From NCBI GenBank assembly GCA_035222895.1, contig JAVYIG010002200.1, positions 181,501 through 245,500 of the forward strand: a stretch of 64,000 bases of DNA, in the 5' to 3' direction. Made by a program: the position numbers and the translations under genes. Shown piece by piece: positions 54,471 to 64,000 of the stretch (its first letter is position 1; the number at the start of each line of letters is the position of its first letter). The notes beneath the pieces are model-generated. The model searched no databases and was not told where the DNA came from. It worked only from the letters and a program-made list of their open reading frames with translations. The stretch is from Strongylocentrotus droebachiensis. Lineage: Eukaryota; Echinodermata; Echinoidea; Camarodonta; Strongylocentrotidae.

Positions 54471-54890
54471 CCGTAATTAACGGTGTATAAACCGCACCTT
54501 TTTGCCGCCGAAAAAAATTCAAAGTCGGGGTGCGGTTTTTTTTTTTTTTTTTTTTTTTTTTTAAGTTTAGATTTATGGCGCTATGCCTGGCAATGTCTCC
54601 CTGCTCAGTAATCGGTGTGTTGACTCACCACTCGGAAACTAAACAACGTTCAAATTTGTCTGTCATCTTGGTTTGAAATTAATCTTTGTGATAGATCTCA
54701 ATATGTAGTTTATAATAATAATTCCTCCAATTTTTCTTCTATTACATGGTGTACCACAAGGTCCTATCCTAGGTCCTCTACTGTTTTTTTTAATTTACAT
54801 CAATGATCTATGATTTTTTTTTTGATTTTTTTTTTAAGGGCGAAAAAGGGGGTTAATACACGAGGGCGGTTAATACAACGTTAATTACGG
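54471..54890. mobile_element. TIR element CCGTAATTAACG carrying a LINE scrap
   Basis: It begins CCGTAATTAACGGTGTAT and ends CAACGTTAATTACGG; the inverted repeats extend inward into AACCGC and GGCGGTT. A reverse-transcriptase fragment and T-runs lie inside. It could be a composite. Confidence 0.55.
54669..54811 (+). pseudogene. LINE reverse-transcriptase fragment, frameshifted
   Basis: One frame reads RSQYVVYNNNSSNFSSIT; after a one-base shift the next reads GVPQGPILGPLLF then IYINDL. This is the GVPQGSxLGPLLFLIYINDL core of jockey/CR1-type reverse transcriptases, with one extra Phe codon in a T run and an immediate stop. It is a dead fragment. Confidence 0.85.
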
Positions 54891-57800
54891 GAAGGGGAAT
54901 TCCCAAATTGATGGTACATTTGTACATGTAAGTGTTGTGTAAGGTACAAAATAAATAAATAAAGTTTATTCAGGAGCTAAAATAAGATTGATAGATTATT
55001 TCAAGGAGGACAGAGTGAAAGCTGGAGAGGAATTTGGGGAGAATATATTTGTCCAATCAGAGAATTAATTAATGTGCTATACCTCCCCCCCCCCCCCCCC
55101 CACAAACCTCAGCAGCACTGTGAGTGGGAGTTTTGGTGTACAATAAAATAGATGCAGCATTGATTTGAAGTTCATAAATATGTCATTGGGAAATACCCCT
55201 GAAAACAGTTATGTGCAACCATAACATGAACATGTTTGCTTTCTGCCTGTACATAAATAACATTCTTTGCTGAATAAATACAAATTTATTAATTAATTAA
55301 AATAGTTCATACAATGTCAACATTTTGTTAACCCTGGTAGAGATCGTTCACTCATATTCTGTCCAGTGTGTGATTAAAGATCTACTTCTGTATGTGAAAT
55401 GTGATGTAATATGATGATGTACACCCTGTAATGTAGTTTCTATTTCTGTTATGTCTACTCAGGAAAAAGTATGTAATAAAAATGAAAATACGCCTATACT
55501 GTACATGCAAACATGAGATGATTTATAGGCTACATGTTTTATATTTCCTTTTATTACTGAAATATGAAACCTATGAGTTATCATCAGGAGAATACACATG
55601 AAGACAGTTATTATGTGCTGGTAGCCTGTATGTACATTGTACATTATATTGAATTACATGAGCATAAATATTGAATCAAACCGACCATTTTGATTGTTTA
55701 TTGAATATGCAATGACTCTCCTGAGACCTTTGAAACATTACCCTTTCTGTATTGTGGAGGAAGAATAGTCAGTATTTCATCTAAAAGTGCGGGAAAAGAG
55801 AGAAAAGAGTATATTCACTCCCACTGTAAAAACTAGTTGTCTGCATGCCTTGTGGCAGAAAGAAAAATCAAAATGTTAAGATGGTCAAGGCTATCAAAAT
55901 TGTACTAGCCATGTAATAGGAAAGCTAGAAATCCAAGTAAAATAAGAAAAAAAAATCAATGTTCAGGCAAAGGCCTTCTACTTGATTTCCCTTTGGCTGC
56001 ATATTGCTGCCAACTGATCATATTTTAGAGGAAGGATTCTTCATTTTAACCCTTAAACTGTTACTCAGTATCCTAGGTTCCTCTCCATTTCTGAATACCG
56101 GTATTGTAAAGGATGGGATTTTTTTTTAAATTCCTTGAGAGATTCATGATTCGATGTAGAAGGTTTGCAGGTTTGATTTTAATTCATGTTTGAGAAAGAG
56201 AAAGGAAGTTTCAATCCAATCATTACATCTATATTCCTAATATTTATCTTTGAGATATTCCTAGTGTTTGATGTTGAAGGCTAGAATGATTGATCTCAAG
56301 AGAAGGAAAGGAAGAAAAAGGCATGGAAAATAACAGCCAAGCCAGTCATTAATGTTCATAATTGCTGCTCCACCCCACCCCCCCTTTCTTATGATGCCCT
56401 TGGATGCTTCAAGGAATGAATCTGCGACATGTTACTATTTAACATTTAGTAATTGATTTTTCTAAGGCATCAACCTAAAGCTTGGAATTCCATATCCTCC
56501 CCCCATTAATGGCATATGTCTACTAATATATTCTCAAGTTGTTTGCATCTCGTGTTATGTTGGTAGAGCTCCGAGCCTCAATTGTGTCAAATTAAGTATA
56601 AATTATAAAAAAAGATGATTGTTTTTAGTTAAGGAAGGATGAATTTATGTGAAATCTTTTATATTTAAAGTGGTTTACAAATGAGTCAGTTGAAAGAAAA
56701 GTATGCGCAGGTTGAAGGATATGGTCTAAATTTTGAAGTACATCTATAATGTACTATTCAAAATTACGAGGCCAACTCCCCCCCCCCCCCCCCTCCCCCT
56801 CCCCCCCCTCCCCCCTCCCCCTTCGGTAAATACAGAGAAATTCATAGTAGTTGAAATGAAAAAGATGAGTTATGTGACTTACAAATGTAAGCGAGAGAAA
56901 GGAAGCACTATGTTTTTGTTGCTTTTAACGTTACATTGACTTGACATTTTTTTTTCTCTCATTTTTTTTTCTCTTTGGGGGAGGATCCTCTTTATAAATA
57001 AGCACTGGTGGCTATAGACATGACACACATTGTAGACCAACAAATGTACATAATGTGAAAGAGTAGAAGACACATTTTTAGGAACGCTGCCAAACGTATC
57101 TAGCAAGTAGCAAGTTATTCTGTGTTTAATTTTTTTTTAAAGCATTGCGGACATCATGAAAGCATACAAGGATTGAAAAGACCTTCCGTTTCCTGTACGT
57201 GTCTAGCCTTAGAGAGCGAAGAAAAAGTAAACGACAGGAAGGAAAGATATTTGTACCTTAAACACGCGAAGGAACTACAGCAATGTGGAAGTTTTTTTGT
57301 CAAGTTGGATTATGTCCAAGTTTCTTGATTGAATTGCAGTTCTATACATACGATACAGCCTACAAATTTTAATGTATGTACCGGTACATACATACTGTAT
57401 GTATGCAAGGAAAACTCTGTGAAGAGCAAAAAGTGAGAGGGAGAGAGAGGGAAAGAGAGGGAGGGAGAAGGAGGAGGAGGAATTGGAAGGTAGGGGAGGG
57501 TGTGGGAGCCTTGGAGGGGGGGGGGGGGGGGCGTAGCATCTTTGCTTCTCATTCTTTTTCCAATCTTCAAAAAAATTCTAGCTCCTAAACTTTTTTCATT
57601 TTTCTGCCGATAAGGAGTGTATGCTCCCATGCAGCCCCCCCCCCCCCCCAATAGCCTGTAGTTACACCACCAATGTACAGTATGTTATCCATTCTCATGT
57701 TTACCTGTGCTAGTTAAGCCAATGGCAAACTTGATCATGATCATGTGGTTTAATATTGTCTGCGCTCACTCAACCTAACCCTTTGTACTAGCTCCCACAC

Positions 57801-58682
57801 ATCTCAATAGTTTTTCGGTACATAACCCCATCCCCTCTTTCAGACTACCAAATTTCAGCGTATAGCTGTACGATATGAACGATATGAACGATAAGTAATG
57901 AAAGTTTTCTGCTCTGAATGTCGTATAACGCAACGTCGTATAGCAAAATAAAAGTTTTAGCATCTTTTCGAAAAAAAAGTTCCATGAAAAATAATGCAGT
58001 GTCCACTTTTAATGTGAACGTGTATCCTAATACTGTACGTAAGAATAATTGGAATCTGGATGGGCGTATCATGAACACTGACTGAAGTGATGGTTGGCCA
58101 GCCTTCAAGTCAACTAACCTCTTTGAAATTAATTCTTTGTACATTGGTTCATTAAATACAGTTAACAACTAAATAATTCATACCCTTAAATTTGAAGTCC
58201 TGTACATGTGAAAAATTGATTTATCCCTATCGATTTTTCTTGAGAAATTGACATAAATAAAGCTTGCATCTAAAAGTATTCAACCAAGGCCTTTTTTCAA
58301 CCAGTGCTTGAGTTACGAAAATCACAATAAACATCAATTTACAAGGGTTATGAATAATTTAGTAAACTGTATGCATGATACCTTTTTTGAATGTGTGTGC
58401 ACCCTTTTCTATACAGTTCTGTTTACAATATTTCTTTTTTACGAGTTTCATATGAATTCTCCTCGTGTGAACAGACCTCAAGGAATAAATTCCCCTACTG
58501 TGAGTCATCCTTGAAGTTTGGACGCGTATTGTGATAAAATGGTAATGACCTACTGTGCAGTCTAGAGAGGAAATCGTACAGAATGCACTTCAACTTCAAT
58601 GCATTGTATTAGGTATTGTGCAATAGCTCAGTGAAAGAAAGAAGGTTGCAGGAGCATGTAAATACATGTGAACATGTAGATC

Positions 58683-59227
58683 AGGGCCCTAGCTGTTGCA
58701 CAAAACTTAATACCATTGATGGTAACTTTGCAATCAATAGAGTGGTGAAGTATGACGTCATCAAAAATCTTTTTTTAGAATTTCTCAATTTTTTCTTCAT
58801 TTTCCGAAAGAGCATCAAAAATAATGTCCAAATGTCGAATACCAATTGAATATGTTAAGTATTGGCTGAGATATAACCATCTGAATAAATATATGTCCTA
58901 TGGGAACTCAGTGTTATATGCTCTGGCTCCTTCACCGAGTTCCTATGGGGAATATATTTGTTCAGATGGTTATATCTCAGCCAATACTTAACATTATAAA
59001 TTGTTTTTCGACATTTGAACATTATTTTTTATGCTCTTTCGGAAAATGAAGAAAAAATTGAGAAATTCTAAAAATAGATTTTTATGACGTCACAGCTTCG
59101 GTACTCTATGGTACTGTATCTACCATGGAACCTTGTTTTTGATTTGCTGTTGAGCCCCGTTACCATGGTAGTTGCTACTGATGGCAAAGTTACCATCAAT
59201 GGTAAGTTTTATGCAATGGGGCCCTGG
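58683..59227. mobile_element. 545-bp foldback element with CAGGGCCC ends
   Basis: It starts CAGGGCCC and ends GGGCCCTG; the arms share TTACCATTGATGGTAA-type blocks, AATTTCTCAATTTTTTCTTC and GATGGTTATATCTCAGCC. The right arm has about 70 extra bases. The termini fit hAT, but I see no matching 8-bp duplication. Confidence 0.75.
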
Positions 59228-59511
59228 TAACCTTTAAAAAGAGTACTGGAAAAAACTCTGATAATTACATACAGTATATAGAAACTAAAGATCTAGATTT
59301 AAAAATGGCCACATACAGTACATGAAGAGGATATTGTTGCTTTCATTCTTTCAATGTATAACAAGAACTAATAATGGTTTCATATATCCCGGATGCCGTG
59401 ATGTTCAAGATGCCCCTGTTTTTGATTACCCTGGTTTACATGTCCAAGCAGCTAATTAATTTGCTAGCGCTCATACATGTACAGTAATCAGCATATCATC
59501 AGTAGGCCTAA

Positions 59512-59625
59512 TCATCGGGTAGCCATTTATACCTGGGTGGAGAGTGGCAAAGACAGATTAATGTCTCGTCGTAGAATGTTGGGTGCCAGGCTAAGATTTG
59601 AACCCTCAAGTCAACCATGTAGACA
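59512..59625 (-). mobile_element. SINE head fragment
   Basis: The minus strand reads GAGGGTTCAAATCTTAGCC (B-box-like) and later CCACCCAGGTATAAATGG, resembling the GGTAAATGGGTACC section of the SINE at 4303. Truncated. Confidence 0.4.
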
Positions 59626-59706
59626 AAACATGGATTTTAATACTTGGCCCTACTTCTAGGTTTTCCTGCAACAAACTCTGTTGAGAGCCAGAAAAGTGTT
59701 GACTTA

Positions 59707-59760
59707 CTGTAATAATAATAATACATGAGATTTGTATAGCGCCATTATCCATTTTAATTA
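59707..59760 (-). mobile_element. SINE tail fragment
   Basis: (TAA)n followed by GATTTGTATAGCGCC, the same tail motif as at 5815-5880. Confidence 0.5.
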
Positions 59761-60938
59761 AATGCTCAAGTTAAAGTTTGAGTTAATCCTCTTCTATGCC
59801 TCCATATACAATTCAATTTAATTCAATTCGATTCAATTTTGGTTTTATTGTACAAAGAACATGGCAAAAGTATGAAGGATAATATTGTCATATTTACAGC
59901 AAAATACATGTACATTAAAAATGAAATAAGGTTATAAATTGTACATTTACATGCAGTGTATAAATGTATATTTGTTCACAACTAAAAAGAAGTAATTGAC
60001 TTCACGTAGTACGTACTAAAAAAAAAAAAGTCAAACAGTAATTATTATGTTGAATTCAATTGGGTAGATTTGGTTAAGATTTTTTGTACAGTGGATGCTG
60101 GTACATGTACATGTTCATATACATGTAGTAAGAAATAGAGAAATGTTTCATTATAGAAATTAGAAATAGGCATTAAAAACCGCAATTTAGAAGGCACTCA
60201 CTCACATAACTTGCATGCTTGAATGTGATAGGTGGATATTGATGAACTCATACATCTATGAACCCTTTGCAGTTCACACTTTTCCAAGTATGCAGGTGTA
60301 TGCATAATGGATGTAACTGTATCATTTCCAAAACGATTCTGCCATCGTATAAATTGCTATCTGTTTGATAAGAAGGGAAGGGATTTCACTGTACATGTAG
60401 GTCCATGGTAGGAGGGTGTGATTAATACTTTCATGCCTCTGTTTTTTACCGAAGCATGTGTAGGCAGGGCAGTTGCCGGACCATTTTTAAGTGGGGGTGG
60501 TGTCTTACCAATTTGGCGACAATTATTAAACTAACTTGCCCCCTCTGTGTAGGAATACATGTACAGCTCGATCGATCGCAATGACTTACAAGAAAACAAC
60601 TGAAGGACAATTCAATTCCATTGCCCAATTGTCCTGGCTATAGAAACTTTGCTCAGATAGTGTTCATGTTTGCACATTTTTAAAGCAATAACGGTGATAT
60701 GTGCAAGGCTATTGAAATTTCCTTATATTAGGTTGATTTGAAAAAATATCTTGCAATCATGTTATATGTAGTACAATTATTTCTTACAATATGTACTGTA
60801 ATTATAGCACAAGATCCATTAAAATCTTCTAGACTCTGCATTACATACATGTACATGTACATACAGTCACTATTAAAGCCAAAGAAATTAATAAGAATAA
60901 AAAAACAAAAATATGCCAATAATCATACTGAAGAGATT

Positions 60939-60980
60939 TTTTTTTTTTTTTTTTTTTTTTTTTGGGGGGGGGGGGGGGGG
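60939..60980. repeat. Poly-T joined to poly-G
   Basis: A T run of about 24 passes into a G run of about 17. Lengths are likely unstable and assembly-sensitive. Confidence 0.85.
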
Positions 60981-61379
60981 TAAACAAAAATCGATGTTAA
61001 TAAAGTATAAATGTCAGGCAGTAGAGTGTTCCAAATTTTGAGGCGCCATCAATCTAAAAAAGTAACTTCAAGATGTACTGTGAAATATTTCATGATCCTT
61101 TCTCTATCACAAATTTATATTCATAGAATCTAGTATCTACTGTACATACATCAGGATTTTGCTCATTTCTTCTTTAGAGAAAAACAGGAAATGTAAGGTC
61201 GACTCTTTGTAATTGTAGGCAGTACTTGCATGGCCGCAAGGGATTTGACTACAAAGTAATTACTGTGGGAGGATGATAGGATCCCCTGCAGTAAGAGTGC
61301 ATAATATCTAGGCCTGTATATATGCTGAATGTATGTACACTGTACAGTACATTTACTTGTAAGAATAAATATCTCTATA

Positions 61380-62264
61380 TACAGTGCGTCCCAGAAAAAA
61401 CGAAACCGAGAAGTATCGATGTTCTTTCATAACTTAATCACAACCATAATTAATGAATGATACATATTTGGAAAGCTTAGAGTCTCCTCTTTCATGTGAT
61501 GCTACTCAGATAATGCATATTTCACGCATGAGTGATTAAAAGCAATTTGAAGGAAGGAAACCAAAAAGACATTTGGCGGGCGGTATCTGAATTTCGAAGA
61601 AAAATTCACATTTTTAGAAAGTTGAGTTTCTGCCCTTTCATATGACACCTCAATCAGGAAAAATGAGCGAGGAATGACAAAGTTCTGTTTGTTTAAAGTA
61701 GTGCTTGCATTTCCATAATTTTATTAAACGAATTCGTTTTCACTGGCTGCCTGCCGTATCAATAAACGAAATTAACAAAAGACTTAACTTCGTTTCGTTG
61801 ACAATCAGCCGTAGACGAGAGTCTTCATGCATGGCTGATTGTCAACGAAACGAAGTTAAGTCTTTTGTCAAATCTGCTTTTTGCTACGGCAGGCACCCAG
61901 TGAAAACGAAATTCGTTTGTTAAAATTATGAAAATGTAAGGGCTACTTTAAATAACCAGAACTTTGTTAATCCTGGCTCATTTTTCTTGATTGAGGTATC
62001 ATATGAAAGAGCAGAAAATGAACTTTCTAGAAATATGAATTTTTCTTTGAAATTCAGATACCGCCCGCCAAATTACTTTTTGGTTTCCTTCCTTCAAATT
62101 GCTTTTAATCACTCATGCGTGAAATATGCATCACGTGAGTAGCATCAACTGAAAGAGGAGACTCTAAGCTTTCCAAATATGTATCATTCATTAATTATGG
62201 TTGTGATTAAGTTATGATAAAACATCGATACTTCTCGGTTTCGTTTTTTCTGGGACGCACTGTA
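61380..62264. mobile_element. Foldback (hairpin) MITE, mariner-like, copy 2
   Basis: Same ends (TACAGTGCGTCCCAG ... CTGGGACGCACTGTA), same hairpin layout and almost the same length (885 bp) as copy 1 at 6567-7450. It lies in intron 3 of the TBC1D12/14-like gene. Confidence 0.9.
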
Positions 62265-62737
62265 TATCATCTGTTTGGAGCGATACAGAAGTTATCAGTT
62301 TATGTATGCATGTACTTTAGCACAGAGTTATTAACATCCTTCTAGCTTTAAAAACATGATATATCTTTTTAAAAAACGATGATATATCTACTCCATCCTT
62401 GAAGTTTTGAAGACACTTGTTTGTTTGTTTTATTTCCGAAAATCATCATAAAAAACAATAACACAATATAACAAAATCAAAGACTTATATAACAATGATA
62501 GAATGATAAAACGGTTGGATAGTCCATTTCAGAGCCATTAACCTAATTGCTCTGTTCTTCCATGGAGTCCAATGTTCATGTGCATATTGCATCATAGCCA
62601 AAGTGACCAGGGAATCAAATTACTCAGCATTCATCAGCAGAAAATCTTGGTGTCCCACCGAAAACTTGCAACAAGAGGATTTTAATGGACTTGATTATTT
62701 GTTCACCACTCATAGGTTGGATTGCCCAAGTAAGCTG

Positions 62738-62924
62738 CAGGGGAAAAATATTTAAAAGAATTTTGGAGGCTACTTTTCAAGCTTGCTTGCATGAAAATAA
62801 CACTCTTTAATTTATTTTGCATTGAACTCTATGCAAACTTTTGGGGCTCTTTTATGACTTTCGGGAGCTCTTTTTGTTATTTCGGGGGCGAATTAGCCAG
62901 GAGCCCCTGTGTATTTTTTCCCTG
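62738..62924. mobile_element. 187-bp hAT-type MITE, 8-bp target duplication, copy 2
   Basis: It begins CAGGGGAAAAATATT and ends ATTTTTTCCCTG. GTAAGCTG flanks both ends (62730-62737, 62925-62932). The interior matches 39443-39630, including TTTTGCATTGAACTCTATGC. Confidence 0.92.
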
Positions 62925-63642
62925 GTAAGCTGATAGCTGTTTTTCAAAGGGGTTCAAGAAAGGTTTCTGTCATTTATTTGAATGCAGAAGTACGGTGATG
63001 ATGGCTTTTCCTTATGGATGGTACTTTTCAAGTAGATTGAGGGTACGTGAAATACGTAGAGCCTGTTGGTTGGAAAAGTGAAGTGTACGCTCTCTCAGTG
63101 ATTGACAGCACCCATTATCACATATAGGTATAGAGTACTTGTACTATGTACATGTACATGTACATGTAAGTGTGACGTCATACTGGAAAAGGGGTCAAGG
63201 TCGCATGGTTCCAAATAATGTTGTGATCAATAATGGTGCGGTGATCACATCAGCCCTATGCACAAACACTGAATTTCCCCTTCTCCAGCCCGTTGCTTGC
63301 ATGATTCCTTGGTTGAACCTCATGCACAGGCTCTGTTGCTTAGAACCCGTAACCTGGACGACGAGCAAATATGAGGTAATGGCACTTTGGTACTCTGTAG
63401 CTGAAGGGTGTCAAAGTCCCCCTGAGAATCCATGAGTATATGTCAGAAATATGCAATATATCTTTAATACTCAGACTCATTATCATAGAGAGGGGAGATT
63501 CATAGAAACGATTGAGACTAGCCACAAAGAGTCAAAGGTGCATTAAGAAACAGCTGGTGGTGTGGGGGAACAGGAAACAGGGACCATTAACATCATTGTG
63601 GTATTCTTTTAGAAATCTGTAATAAATGTACAATAAATGTAC

Positions 63643-63660
63643 ACCCCCCCCCCCCCTCCC
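63643..63660. repeat. Poly-C run
   Basis: A run of about 14 C ending in TCCCC; no gene nearby. The remainder to 64000 shows nothing recognisable. Confidence 0.8.
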
Positions 63661-64000
63661 CGCCCCTACCCACAAAAAGTATCAAAAGTGTCAATTTTGA
63701 AAATGTATAATTTGGCAGATATATAAATTAACATGCTGTGCGATGTCCTCGAGTGGGGATATTTAAAGATCATATAATATGGCATGCAGCTTGGTAAGAA
63801 CCCGCCAAGCTACTTAGCACAATAAGATATTACGCTCAGATTAAATTGTGCATGTGACTGTATGACGCTGGATGTCTGGAATCTACCAAACGTAGGTTCT
63901 AAACCATTTACAGTTGTATGCAGTTGTGGTACACACATAGCCTTGTGTCCAGTGAACTGGAAATTTGCACCGTTTTTTGCTATTAATGGTACAGGTTTAA

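Larger units (their letters stand above)
53639..64000. other. Intron 3 of the TBC1D12/14-like gene (continues past window)
   Basis: No further exon with TBC-family similarity is seen in the remaining 10.3 kb. The sequence is AT-rich and carries the mobile elements listed separately; 55000-58680 shows only C/G runs (55086, 56779, 57516, 57637), a GA-rich tract at 57430-57480 and no identified gene. Confidence 0.65.

Noticed and set aside
57122..57328. Possible downstream TBC1D exon with KERYLYLKHAKEL
   Set aside because: No acceptor in the right phase and no match to the TBC1D12/14 helix that should follow AKKKG.
63139..63435. 98-codon frame near the right edge
   Set aside because: It begins in an ACATGTAC repeat and shows no family similarity.

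Overview
This is a piece of a eukaryotic, AT-rich animal genome. The two recognisable genes have spliced exons with consensus GT-AG sites and long introns full of small DNA transposons. The style (dispersed ACATGTAC blocks, long CT/GA and poly-C/G runs, tRNA-derived SINEs, tandem TGACCT-rich satellites) together with the protein similarity suggests a marine invertebrate deuterostome. A sea urchin is my best guess; that assignment is inference, not proof.

Layout. Bases 1-16.6 kb hold no gene I can support. They contain CT/GA microsatellites, an intact tRNA-derived SINE, a 0.88 kb hairpin (foldback) element, a tRNA-Phe gene with a 34-bp insert in its T loop, a 156-bp hairpin and a large CTT/TCATC minisatellite. 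From 36.2 kb down to 16.65 kb on the minus strand lies a complete coding sequence that I reconstruct as 14 coding exons. All phases agree, giving 4449 nt and 1482 codons plus stop. It is the orthologue of UIMC1/RAP80, the ubiquitin-binding scaffold of the BRCA1-A DNA-damage complex. One ubiquitin-interacting motif, an Abraxas-interacting-like block, two UBZ-like zinc fingers (the second lacking its last cysteine) and the C-terminal SPxKxF block are readable.

From 36.2 to 42.7 kb is the spacer between divergent genes, with a 580-bp foldback element, a minisatellite carrying a hAT-type MITE, and G/C homopolymer hairpins. From 42.74 kb on the plus strand starts a TBC1D12/TBC1D14-type RabGAP gene. 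Three exons (641 complete codons) are in the window; the catalytic TBC domain lies beyond the right edge. Its introns hold most of the ACATGTAC repeats and many MITEs.

The genes are not obviously in one pathway: UIMC1 acts in the nucleus on ubiquitinated chromatin, TBC1D12/14 acts on RAB11 membranes and autophagy. The more unusual content is how mobile DNA sits around UIMC1 exons. At least six families of TTAA-target elements share a TTAAAGG terminus. Four of the insertions have a terminal TTAA within 3-32 bp of a 3' splice site, overlapping the usual branch-point zone. Several elements have exact target-site duplications that can be read directly, including one nested insertion with an empty-site relative in the same window.
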